Assembly (NCBI RefSeq): GCF_039536205.1
Contig: NZ_BAAAYL010000001.1
Coordinates: 1,488,001 to 1,552,000, forward strand
Direction: 5' to 3'
Length of the DNA: 64,000 bases
Source: Streptomyces sannanensis
Lineage (GTDB): Bacteria > Actinomycetota > Actinomycetes > Streptomycetales > Streptomycetaceae
Part shown: positions 55,653 through 63,171 of the stretch, one piece after another
Position numbering within the stretch: position 1 is the first letter of the stretch
Layout of the letters: each line of letters begins with the position of its first letter
Position numbers and translations under genes: made by a program
Notes under the pieces: model-generated
Told to the model about the DNA's origin: nothing
The model's input: only the letters and a program-made list of their open reading frames with translations
Database searches by the model: none

Positions 55653-56083
55653 GAGCGTGCCTCCTTGTCCTTCTTCTCCGGGCGTTCCCATTGCGTGTTG
55701 ATGTACTTCTCCACCGTGGCCGCGCTGACCGCGCCGGCCGAGGCGGCGAAGTACGACGACGACCACAGGGTGGGCATCCGCGACTTCAGGTGCGGGAACT
55801 CGGAGCGGAGGATGCGGGAGGTGAAGCCCTTGAACTGATTGGCGACGTATGAGGCTGACGACTTCGGGTCGTGCTTGACGAACAGGTGCACGTGGTCGGG
55901 CATGACCTCAAGGGCGATGATCTCCCACCCACGTTCGTCGGCCTTCTGCCGGATCAGTTCATCCAGGCGTTCCGCGACCCGGCCGCCAAGGACCGGACGG
56001 CGGTACTTCGGGCACCACACCACGTGCAGCCCGAGATCGAACACGCCACCGGAGAACTGGCGAACCTTCCTGGTCACAGCCAT
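55649..56083 (-). CDS. tnpA: TnpA Y1 transposase of IS200/IS605
   Basis: 144 residues from the ATG at 56083. HUH motif His 64 and His 66 (PDHVHLFVK), catalytic Tyr about 127 (VEKYINTQW), and the N-terminal LHVVWCPKYRRPVL of the family. It acts as a dimer, cutting and joining single strands at the hairpins of LE and RE. A longer in-frame ORF extends upstream into the left end and the interrupted regulator, but its extra residues are not transposase-like. Intact. Confidence 0.94.
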   Translation of the reverse strand: MAVTRKVRQFSGGVFDLGLHVVWCPKYRRPVLGGRVAERLDELIRQKADERGWEIIALEVMPDHVHLFVKHDPKSSASYVANQFKGFTSRILRSEFPHLKSRMPTLWSSSYFAASAGAVSAATVEKYINTQWERPEKKDKEARS

Positions 56084-56198
56084 GCGATCAATATACACAT
56101 GCGACGTGTCTAGTAATCCAGTTTCGTGGTTCAGGTCAACAGTGCTGACCCGTGGGAGACGTTGATGCCAGAGCAGCCCAGAGAAGCGATTCCCCCCA

Positions 56199-56210
56199 CG
56201 CCTGAAGGCG
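56199..56210. repeat. Left-end hairpin of the IS element
   Basis: CGCC TGAA GGCG, 23 bp inside the left boundary at 56233. It corresponds to the subterminal hairpin bound by TnpA. Its TGAA loop differs from the TAAA loop of the right end. Confidence 0.7.
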
Positions 56211-56233
56211 CAGGTCCCCTCGCTAGATCCCTG

Positions 56234-56803
56234 ATGGAGCTGGAGGCGGAAGCGGTCGAGATCCTGCACTACGGAAGCCACACCGTCTCCGGGCTGCTCC
56301 AGACCGAGGCGTACGCACGGGCCCGGATGCGAGCGGCCGATCCCCAGGCTCCGGACGAGACGATCGACGCGCGGGTGACGGCTCGCCTCAGCCGCCAGCT
56401 ACGGCTGTCGGAAGCGAACCCGCCGCGTATGACGGTGATCCTGGACGAGGCGGTGCTGCGCCGCCGGGTCGGCGGACCCGCAGTCATGCGTGCACAACTT
56501 GCCGCACTGCTGAAGGTGTTGGGCGTCGGTCGCGTACTGATCCAGATCCTGCCGTTCGAGCTCGGGGAGTACGGATTCTCCGGCGGGGCGCAAACGCTAC
56601 TGGTCCTGGCCGACGGCACACGGATCGCCTACGTGGAGGGCGACGGCGTCGGTACGGTCCTGGAGGAGCCGGGGATCGTTACCGCACGCTGGCACAAATA
56701 CGATCGGCTCAGGTCGCTTGCCCTGCCGCCCCGGGAGTCCGAGGCGCTGATCCGATCGGCGATGGAGGACCACGCCAGATGCTCACCACAAAGCTCGACC
56801 TGA
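56234..56803 (+). pseudogene. XRE/DUF5753 regulator, 3' part
   Basis: 189 codons that continue the frame of 54120-54398. MELEAEAVEILHYGSHTVSGLLQTEAYARA is the start of the DUF5753 domain, and VLDEAVLRRRVGG, LPFELGEYGFSGG and VTARWHKYDRLRSLAL follow to the end. A GTG at 56126 inside the IS left end could start a 225-residue product consisting of this domain without the DNA-binding part. The gene end overlaps the DUF397 gene by 25 bp, showing that the two formed a unit. Confidence 0.88.
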
Positions 56804-56985
56804 CCACGGCTCGCTGGCGCAAGTCCAGCCACAGCAACGACGACGGCGGCGAGTGCCTCGAAGTCGCCGACGGCTTCGCCTCCGCCGTCCCCGTCCGCGA
56901 CAGCAAGACCGCCCCGCACGGCCCCGTGGTCGTGATCGGCGGCAGTGCGTGGACCACGTTCGTCGCGTTCGTTCGCGACCGCTGA
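56779..56985 (+). CDS. DUF397 protein
   Basis: 68 residues: LDLTTARWRKSSHSNDDGGECLEVAD and VPVRDSKTAPHGPVV through WTTFVAFVRDR are the full DUF397 signature. The start lies inside the end of the DUF5753 part (25-bp overlap). In streptomycetes DUF397 proteins are partners of XRE/DUF5753 regulators (the BldB/WhiJ-like type) and are thought to antagonise or modulate them. Here the regulator has been split by the IS element, so the DUF397 protein has probably lost its partner. Confidence 0.9.
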   Translation: MLTTKLDLTTARWRKSSHSNDDGGECLEVADGFASAVPVRDSKTAPHGPVVVIGGSAWTTFVAFVRDR

Positions 56986-57031
56986 CAGCCGCGCGGCCGG
57001 CGAGGGGCCGAACCTCTCGTCGGCTCACAAC

Positions 57032-57483
57032 TCACTGCGTCGGCGACCAGGACGGATCCCGGCCGCTGAGGCCGATCACCCGGTCCAGCAGCGGCGCGCC
57101 CTCCGGAACCGGGACGACCGGGCCGAACGGTCCCTGCCGCCTGTCGCCGAACTGGGCCAGCAGGGCGCGGCAGGCCTCCAGGCTCGCCTCGTCGGAGGCG
57201 TACTCCTGACTCGTCGCACGGGCCAGGTCCCAGCCGTGGAGGACGAGTTCGTTCAGGGCCACCGCCCCTGACAGGGTGACCCCGCCAGCCCCGGTCTCGC
57301 CCTCCCACGCCTCCGGGCTGAGCCAGGCTTGCCCCCAGCTTGTCCAGCAACTTGGGCAGCAGACCACGCCAGTCGGCGGGCACCTGCCCCGGAGAGCGCC
57401 CGTGTTCACCGTCCAAGCCCTGTGCCTTGCTTCAGCAGCACGGCGACCCGCCGCGCGGCCGACCGTAGATCGAGCTCGATCAT
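57032..57483 (-). pseudogene. Broken TIGR03086/maleylpyruvate isomerase-like gene
   Basis: Pieces of one metal-binding (DinB-like) protein lie in different frames: the N-terminus MIELDLRSAARRVAVLL (from 57483), a middle piece VPADWRGLLPKLLDKLGASLAQP, and the C-terminus AWLSPEAWEGETGAGGV through ALNELVLHGWDLARATSQEY to DPSWSPTQ (stop at 57032). At least one frameshift, at about 57335-57350, and an internal deletion separate them. The total is 452 bp against about 600 for intact relatives. The longest single frame still keeps the HGWDLA region but not a functional N-terminal half. Confidence 0.75.
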
Positions 57484-57680
57484 CCCAGGCGGCTCTGGAG
57501 GCCGGCATCCGCTCAGCCGGGGACCGCTGACGGCTTCGGCTGCGCCGGGAGTGCGCTGCATGCACATTGTCGAGCGCTGCCCCGTTCGTAGGAGTCCAAT
57601 GCATTCCGCCCTGGTGATCCCGTATATGCCTCTACGGTGCAGTCCCGCACCTTGCACACCAAGCACACCAAGGGACCGAC

Positions 57681-57920
57681 ATGACCACCGCACCTGACCA
57701 GCCGCCTGCCCAGCCATACGGGCAGCCTCCGACCATCATCATCAACAACAGCTCATCCGCTGTGGCGTCGGCTTCGGCGGCCATCGGCGGTGCGGGCCAA
57801 CTCAGGCGCCGACACCAGTCGTTCTGGGTTCACTGCTGGCTGTTGATGTTCACCGCAGGTATCGGCAACGTCTTTTACGCCGCTCACGTCAACCGCTGGA
57901 ACAGAGACCGCGGCCTGTGA
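57681..57920 (+). CDS. Small membrane protein
   Basis: 79 residues. A Pro/Gln-rich cytoplasmic head (PDQPPAQPYGQPP), a Ser/Ala-rich stretch, and one membrane helix (about 49-66, WVHCWLLMFTAGIGNVFYA). AAGGGACCGAC precedes the ATG. Composition and layout resemble other short actinobacterial proteins of unknown role. Monocistronic. The 197 bp upstream show nothing else. Confidence 0.65.
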   Translation: MTTAPDQPPAQPYGQPPTIIINNSSSAVASASAAIGGAGQLRRRHQSFWVHCWLLMFTAGIGNVFYAAHVNRWNRDRGL

Positions 57921-57939
57921 CCAGACGCTAGAGTGACGC

Positions 57940-58782
57940 TCAGGCCTTGGCGCGGCGGATGTCGATGTTCCCGTACCGGGTGCGGGCGCGGACCTCGACG
58001 GTGCCCTCGGTCTTCTCCGGGGTCTCGGACGCGGTGAGCGCGTTGCGCACCTGGCCGGAGCCCGAGCTGACGTCGAGCCAGGCGGCCGCGCCCTCACGGA
58101 CGCCGACCTCGATAGCGCCGTAGGAGGTCTCCAACTGGACGGTGCCGCAGGCAACTTCACCCACGCGCAGGGCGCCGTGAGCGGTGGTGGCGGTGACCGA
58201 GTCCTCGGCGCGCCGGATCTCGATGTCGCCGTTGGCTCCGCTCACCCGCAGCTCGCCGGTCGCGGCGCCGACGGTCGTGGTGCCGTGCGAGTTCTTCAGG
58301 ACGGCGGGGCCGTCGACGAGGCCGACGCGCAGGCTGCCGGAGCTGGTGGTGATCTCGGCCGTGCCCTCGACCCGGTCCACGGTGATCGAGCCGTGCGAAG
58401 CGGTCAGCTTCAGCGGGCCGGTCGTGTCGAGGCGGACGTCGCCGGACGAGGTCTTCACGCGGACCTCGCCGAGTCGGCCCTCGCCGAGCACCTGGACCCA
58501 GGCACCGGTCATGTCGATGCGCGAGCCCGTGGGCAGTTCGACCGTCACGTCGACGGCGCCGGTGCGGCCGAACAGATTGGGCTTGGGCGTCCTGACGGTC
58601 AGTACGCCGCTCGCGTACGTGACCTCGGTCTGCTCGGCCGTCCGCACGTCCAGGTCCTTCTTCGGGTCGCGGGGCCGCACATCGACGACGGTGTCGAGGC
58701 GGTCGCCCGCGGTGAACTGGATGGAACCGGCCTCCACGCGCGCGGTGACCGAGATCGCTTCGGGAGTGTCGAAAGAAGGCAT
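57940..58782 (-). CDS. DUF4097 beta-strand repeat protein
   Basis: 280 residues from the ATG at 58782 (GAGGACGGGACAG upstream). An ATG 24 bp earlier is possible. The sequence is a regular succession of short beta-strands with a period near 20 residues (VRLDTTGPLKLTASHGSITVDRVEGTAEITTSSGSLRVG), typical of the DUF4097 right-handed beta-helix-like family. No signal peptide or membrane span, so it is cytoplasmic. Function unknown. It is the second gene of a two-gene unit after the ribbon-helix-helix protein (93-bp gap), a pairing I know to be frequent in streptomycetes. Confidence 0.88.
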   Translation of the reverse strand: MPSFDTPEAISVTARVEAGSIQFTAGDRLDTVVDVRPRDPKKDLDVRTAEQTEVTYASGVLTVRTPKPNLFGRTGAVDVTVELPTGSRIDMTGAWVQVLGEGRLGEVRVKTSSGDVRLDTTGPLKLTASHGSITVDRVEGTAEITTSSGSLRVGLVDGPAVLKNSHGTTTVGAATGELRVSGANGDIEIRRAEDSVTATTAHGALRVGEVACGTVQLETSYGAIEVGVREGAAAWLDVSSGSGQVRNALTASETPEKTEGTVEVRARTRYGNIDIRRAKA

Positions 58783-58875
58783 GGCTGTCCCGTCCTCATG
58801 AGTCATAGGGCCGTCCCCACTGGTGGGACGTGGTGTGGGTGAGTGGTGCGGGCGCGGGCGCGGGCGCGGGCGCGG

Positions 58876-59394
58876 CTAGCGCACCCAACCCGTGAAGCTC
58901 TGTCCGATGGTGCGGGTCTTCTCCGTCGTACGCGGCCGGGTGCCACCGTCGACCGCGGCCGACACGGCGCGCACCAGCCACGCGTTGACCGACAGGCCCT
59001 CGCGGCTCGCGGCCTCCTCGGCACGCGCCTTGAGGTGGGCCGGCAGACGCAGATTGACGCGGGCGGTGCCGCCCTCGTCGCCGTCGGCCGGGGCCGGGGT
59101 CTTGAACGGTTCGACGGGCGCGGCCGGCTCTGCGGGGGCGCCGCCGCCGGCGGGCGGCGGTGTCACCACGAAGTCGGGGTCCAGCCCGCGCAGCCGTACA
59201 TCGACCGAGCCGGGGGCGAGCTCGCAGGTGATCTCGTCCATCGCGGCGGAGAGCACATTGAGCATGGTCAGACGGGTCGCCGACTCCAGAGGAGCGGTGA
59301 GCCGCTCGGCCAGCTCGCGGGCTTCGTCGCCGCCGGCTTCGGCGGCGACCGCGAGTTCGCGGCGGAGGGTGTCGATATACGGGGTGAGGTCCAT
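58876..59394 (-). CDS. Ribbon-helix-helix (HicB/Arc-like) protein
   Basis: 172 residues. The C-terminal ARVNLRLPAHLKARAEEAASREGLSVNAWLV (about 110-142) is an Arc/HicB-type ribbon-helix-helix DNA-binding domain. The N-terminal 100 residues are helical and acidic with an Ala/Pro linker. It is often annotated as a HicB-family antitoxin, but the partner gene is a DUF4097 protein rather than a HicA toxin, so a plain regulator is just as likely. Its own start is surrounded by TGGCACC/GGTGCCA repeats that are plausible operators. Confidence 0.82.
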   Translation of the reverse strand: MDLTPYIDTLRRELAVAAEAGGDEARELAERLTAPLESATRLTMLNVLSAAMDEITCELAPGSVDVRLRGLDPDFVVTPPPAGGGAPAEPAAPVEPFKTPAPADGDEGGTARVNLRLPAHLKARAEEAASREGLSVNAWLVRAVSAAVDGGTRPRTTEKTRTIGQSFTGWVR

Positions 59395-59404
59395 AACGCC
59401 ATGG

Positions 59405-59611
59405 TGGCACCACTATGGCGCCCCACGCAAGCCCGGGTGGCACATCATCTGGGGCGGTCTGAGGAGTTCTGAGGAGTGACCGCCCTGAACTGGGGAAACA
59501 TGAAGGGGTCAACCTGAGCCATTGTGGTGCCATGCGTGCTCATGTGCTTTTGGGAGCGTGGAATGGCACCGGGCGGCACCGGATGACACCAAGCGGTGCC
59601 ACCCGGTGCCA
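59405..59611. repeat. Cluster of TGGCACC/GGTGCCA heptamers
   Basis: Copies on either strand: TGGCACC at 59405 and 59564, TGGCAC at 59438, GGTGCCA at 59526, 59595 and 59605, CGGCACC at 59574 and TGACACC at 59584. The last five are spaced about 10 bp apart, one helical turn. They fill the interval between the divergent ribbon-helix-helix gene and the MFS remnant. Candidate operators of the ribbon-helix-helix protein. Confidence 0.6.
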
Positions 59612-59625
59612 CCCGGGGCCATGTG

Positions 59626-60270
59626 ATGTCGCAAGAAGGTGGCCGCGTACGGGAGAGCACGCCCGTCCCGGACGCGTCCGAGCGCGGATTCGCCGAGGGC
59701 GCCCGCACCCTGTGGAACTCCCCCGTGCTGCGGCCCCTGGTCCTCGCCGGCGGGGCCACCATGCTGCTCGCCGGGCTCAACGGCGCGGCCGTCTACGCGG
59801 TCGCCGACAAGGGGCTGGGCCACTCCCCCACCTATGTGGGCGTGCTCTACGCGGTACAGGGCGCGGGCTCGGTGGCGGCGGGCCTGCTGGCGGGGCCGCT
59901 GATGCGGCGGCTGCCGGAGCGTACCTTCGCCGCCGCCGGGATCGCCCTGTTCGCGGCCGGCGTCGCACTGCGCGCGCTCCCGTAAGACCCGGTGGCGCTC
60001 GCGTGCAGCGCCGCGATCGGGCTCGGGCTGCCCTGTGCGCTGATCGCCGCGATGACCGCGGTGCAGCGCGAAACCCCGGACGCCGTCCTGGGGCGTACTG
60101 CGGCGACCGCCAACACCCTGGTCTTCGTACCGAACGCGGTGGCACTGACCCTCGGGGCGGGCCTGATCGCGGTGGTGGACCACCGGGTGCTGCTGGTGAC
60201 GCTCGGCGCGGCGGGGCTGCTCACCGCACTCATGCTGGTCAGGGAACGGCAGTACGCCATCGGTCGTTAG
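59626..60270 (+). pseudogene. MFS transporter remnant with internal stop
   Basis: Only the C-terminal half of a major facilitator is present: ARTLWNSPVLRPLVLAGGATMLLAG, then six hydrophobic segments, ending LVRERQYAIGR. It has no N-terminal half, and an in-frame TAA at 59983-59985 splits it (FAAGVALRALP, stop, DPVALACSAAIGLG). The frame is otherwise continuous. The 5' end runs into the TGGCACC repeat cluster, so the deletion endpoint lies about there. A drug- or sugar-exporter type is likely, but the substrate cannot be told. Confidence 0.8.
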
Positions 60271-60277
60271 ACCGGGC

Positions 60278-61477
60278 ATGACCGCTATGACGCCTGGCTC
60301 GAACATCCCGCTCCCCACCGTCCGTGTGTCGGTGGACGTCGCCGCCCCGGTGCGGCTGGACGTTTCGGGCCTGCTGCTCACCGCCGACGGCAAGGTGCGC
60401 TCCGACGACGACTTCATCTTCTACAACCAGCCGAACGGCCCCGGTGTCACCTACCGCTCCGGCGGTGGCACCGCTCCGGACGCGATCCTGGTGGACACGA
60501 CCGCGGTCCCGGCCGGCATCGAGAAGATCGTGGTCACCGCCAGCCCGGACGCGGCAGGCCAGACCTTCCAGGGCGTCGAGCCGACCGCGACCGTGCGCAA
60601 CGCCGACGACGGCAGCGTCATCGCCACCTTCACCCCGCCGCAGCTGGGGACCGAGACGGCGCTGGTGGTCATGGAGGTCTATCTGCGCAACGGCGTCTGG
60701 AAGGCCCGCGCGGTCGGCCAGGGGTACGCCAACGGGCTGGCCGGCATCGCGACGGACTTCGGCGTGACGGTGGAGGAGCCCGCCGCACCCGCCGCCACAC
60801 CCGCCGCCCCGCCTGTCGCGCCGCCTGTCGCGGCCGCTCCCCCGGTGGTCCCGGCCTCTCCCGCTCCGGCCCCCGCCGCGCCTGCACCCGCGCCCACCGG
60901 CAAGATCAACCTCGACAAGGGCCGGGTGAACCTCCAGAAGAACCAGACCGTCTCCCTGGTCAAGGGCGGCCGCCCGCTGCTCTCCAAGGTCAAGATGGGC
61001 CTCGGCTGGGAGCCCGCGTTCCGCGGCAAGGACATCGACCTCGATGCCTCCGTCATCGCCTACGGCCCGCAGCGCAACCACCTCGACAGCTGCTACTTCG
61101 GCAAGCTCTCCATCCTGGGCGGCGCCGTCAAGCACTCCGGCGACAACCTCACCGGCGAGGGCGGCGGCGACGACGAGGTCATCGTCGTCGACCTCGGCCG
61201 CCTTCCCGCCGAGGCCACCGGCCTGGTCTTCACCGTCAACTCCTTCTCCGGCCAGAAGTTCACCGATGTCGCCAAGGCGTACTGCCGCCTGATCGACGCC
61301 GCTACGGGCGAGGAGCTGGTCCGCTTCGACCTGACGAACGCCGAGCCGCAGACGGGCGTGATGATGGCCAAGCTCGTCAAGCAGTTCTCGGGTGAGTGGG
61401 AGATGACGGCCATGGGCGGCTTCGTCAAGTCCCGCACGGTCCGCGGCATGGTCAAGCCGGCGGCCCAGGCGCTCTGA
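60278..61477 (+). CDS. Two-domain TerD-family protein
   Basis: 399 residues. Residues 1-165 are a first TerD-like domain (DVSGLLLTADGKVRSDDDFIFYNQPNGPG, VVMEVYLRNGVWKARAVGQGY). A 45-residue Pro/Ala linker follows. Residues 210-397 are a second, canonical one (KVKMGLGWEP, DIDLDASVIAYG, GGDDEVIVVDLGRLP, YCRLIDAATGEELVRFDL). The acidic DDD/DLDAS loops are the calcium sites of TerD domains. The protein belongs to the tellurium-resistance/stress family found in many copies in streptomycetes. Soluble. Starts eight bases after the MFS remnant. ATG 60287 is an alternative. Confidence 0.92.
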   Translation: MTAMTPGSNIPLPTVRVSVDVAAPVRLDVSGLLLTADGKVRSDDDFIFYNQPNGPGVTYRSGGGTAPDAILVDTTAVPAGIEKIVVTASPDAAGQTFQGVEPTATVRNADDGSVIATFTPPQLGTETALVVMEVYLRNGVWKARAVGQGYANGLAGIATDFGVTVEEPAAPAATPAAPPVAPPVAAAPPVVPASPAPAPAAPAPAPTGKINLDKGRVNLQKNQTVSLVKGGRPLLSKVKMGLGWEPAFRGKDIDLDASVIAYGPQRNHLDSCYFGKLSILGGAVKHSGDNLTGEGGGDDEVIVVDLGRLPAEATGLVFTVNSFSGQKFTDVAKAYCRLIDAATGEELVRFDLTNAEPQTGVMMAKLVKQFSGEWEMTAMGGFVKSRTVRGMVKPAAQAL

Positions 61478-61486
61478 CCCGCCGGG

Positions 61487-62380
61487 TCAGCCGTCCGACG
61501 GGCGGCGGTGGGAGTCGGTGCCGTCCGTGGGACCCTTCCGGGCTCGGCGTTCGAGGTACATGCAGCCGACGACCGATCCGAGGTGGACGACCACCCCCAC
61601 CGCCACCAGCCAGGAAAGGATGATCATCACGACGCCGATGGGGCCGTAGCTCGCCTCGTTGGCCACGATCGCCGCGGAGAAGTAGCGGGCGGAGAACGCG
61701 CCCAGGCCCACCCAGCACACACCCGTGGCCAGCGCCGGGGGAAAGAGGGCGCGCCACCGCACATCACCCGCGAGCAGCACCCTCATGCTCCCCCACCAGA
61801 AGCACATCGCCAGGACGAAGCCGAACAGGCCCTGGAGCACCACTCCCCCGACCGTGCCGAGCGCTCGCCCGCCCGCCGCCTGCGCGGCGCCGTAGGCGAG
61901 CAGTGCCGCGACCCAGTAGCCCTGGGCGGCGACATCCCGCCACCCCCGGCCCGGGACGTCGAACACCCTTCGGTACCAGGTCTGCAGGGTGCCGGCGACA
62001 GCCAGGGCCCCAAGGATCATCAGGAAGGCACTCGGCAGGGTGAGCGTGCCCGAGATCTGGCCGGGTTTGAAGAGGGTCGCCACGGCCCGTGCCGCCTCCT
62101 CGTTCAGTCCCAGCCAGCCGACGAGCACCACCGCGGCGTTCTCACCGGCCGCGGCGGTGATGACGATGAGGAAGGGAAAGAAACACAGGATCGAGAGCGC
62201 GGCCAACTGGAACGCGTTGCCGAAGAAGTCGACCGCGGTGAGCCGGCTCCACAGCCTGCTCGCCTCGCTCTCCTTCAGACGCCGTGCGGCCTCCCGCCTC
62301 CTCTGCTCCAGACTCACCCATCCCACGCGCTGATGACCACGCCCGCCAGGCGGACCGGCCGGCTTCCTGCGACCTCTCAT
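61487..62380 (-). CDS. YihY/BrkB family membrane protein
   Basis: 297 residues with six membrane segments (about 57-77, 113-140, 150-180, 186-206, 220-240 and 250-275). The N-terminal cytoplasmic 45 residues are basic. ALSILCFFPFLIVITAAAG and YGPIGVVMIILSWLVAVGVVVHLGS are the family's conserved ends. BrkB-like proteins were long called ribonuclease BN, but that is not their activity, and a transport or export role is assumed. Convergent with the TerD gene. Confidence 0.88.
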   Translation of the reverse strand: MRGRRKPAGPPGGRGHQRVGWVSLEQRRREAARRLKESEASRLWSRLTAVDFFGNAFQLAALSILCFFPFLIVITAAAGENAAVVLVGWLGLNEEAARAVATLFKPGQISGTLTLPSAFLMILGALAVAGTLQTWYRRVFDVPGRGWRDVAAQGYWVAALLAYGAAQAAGGRALGTVGGVVLQGLFGFVLAMCFWWGSMRVLLAGDVRWRALFPPALATGVCWVGLGAFSARYFSAAIVANEASYGPIGVVMIILSWLVAVGVVVHLGSVVGCMYLERRARKGPTDGTDSHRRPSDG

Positions 62381-62486
62381 GGATCGACAGTGAACCCGCT
62401 CCGCGGGCGCGGCACGCGGGCACGCGGAGATACCGCTGAACGGGACACGCCATCGCCCTCGGCCATCGCAGGCTGCACTGCCGACC

Positions 62487-62876
62487 TCACGGGCGCTCGA
62501 CCTTGATGTGCTTGCGGTTGGCGCATTCGGTCAGTGCCCGGATGTCGCCGAGGTCGTCGGTGAGGATCGGCGCGTCCTCGTACGCCATGGAGGCCAGCAC
62601 CACACTCGCGTCGACCACATCCGAGCTGCCGTTCTTCTGGACGAGCGCTGCCGCCGCCTTCGCGAGCGGCTCGGTGAGCGGCAGTACGAGGCAAGGGCGC
62701 AGCACCCGGTGCAGCACGGCCGCCCTGGGCCGCTCGTCCCAGCACTGCGCAAGGACCCCGGCCGGGACGATCGGCCTGACATCCGAGGCAAGAAACGCGT
62801 CGTGCTGGGCAAGGAAGCGCCGGTCGTTCTTCACCGCGGCGATAAGGGCGCCTGCGTCATACACGACGTAACTCAT
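62487..62876 (-). CDS. PIN-domain toxin, VapC-like (second pair)
   Basis: 129 residues. PIN-fold acidic residues: VVYDAGALIAAV (Asp about 7), SSDVVDASVVLASM (Asp) and ILTDDLGDIRAL (Asp), with GVLAQCWDE in the place of the usual Glu. Expected to be an RNase toxin. The start overlaps the antitoxin stop by four bases. It differs strongly from the PIN protein at 34016 and is not a duplicate. Confidence 0.85.
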   Translation of the reverse strand: MSYVVYDAGALIAAVKNDRRFLAQHDAFLASDVRPIVPAGVLAQCWDERPRAAVLHRVLRPCLVLPLTEPLAKAAAALVQKNGSSDVVDASVVLASMAYEDAPILTDDLGDIRALTECANRKHIKVERP

Positions 62877-63148
62877 GCGGAACGGGCCTGCCCCTCTTCC
62901 CAGCCCATAAGGTCGGCCACGCGGGCGCGGGCGGCAGCTTGCTCCTCTTCAGTGAACATGCCATGCGCCTCCTGGTACTCCACCATGGCCTCACGCCCCT
63001 CGCGGATGGCCCGCCTCCGGTCCAGGAAGTCCGCCAATGCCTGGCTGACCACGGCGGAAATCTGCTCATCCCCCGCTTCGGCGTACTCCCTGAGCGCCTT
63101 GCCGAGCTCGACGTCCAAACTCACGCTGAACTTCACCTTCTCCGCCAT
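62873..63148 (-). CDS. Antitoxin of second VapC-like pair
   Basis: 91 residues from the ATG at 63148. An upstream in-frame start adds nine unlikely residues. KVKFSVSLDVELGKALREYAEAGDEQISAVVSQALADFLDRR is a ribbon-helix-helix domain. The acidic C-terminal half (FTEEEQAAARARVADLMG) should wrap the toxin. It precedes the toxin gene with a four-base overlap, as usual. Confidence 0.84.
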   Translation of the reverse strand: MAEKVKFSVSLDVELGKALREYAEAGDEQISAVVSQALADFLDRRRAIREGREAMVEYQEAHGMFTEEEQAAARARVADLMGWEEGQARSA

Positions 63149-63171
63149 ATTCCAACTGTAATACGCAATGC

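Larger units (their letters stand above)
54399..56233 (-). mobile_element. Complete IS200/IS605-family element (tnpA + tnpB)
   Basis: 1,835 bp. The ends are set by restoring the interrupted gene: left flank ...CCGCTAT, right flank ATGGAG..., with no target duplication, as known for this family. Read in the transposase direction, the order is LE (hairpin CGCC TGAA GGCG at 56199-56210), tnpA, tnpB, RE (54399-54427, ending GGGTGGAGTCAC). The insertion lies 3' of the flanking CTCCAT on that strand, so the tetranucleotide target is probably CCAT. Both genes are intact, so the element may be active by single-strand peel-and-paste transposition. Confidence 0.93.

Noticed and set aside
58876..59394. 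A HicAB toxin-antitoxin pair
   Set aside because: A HicB/Arc-like protein is present, but no HicA-like small RNA-binding toxin adjoins it; the partner is a DUF4097 protein.
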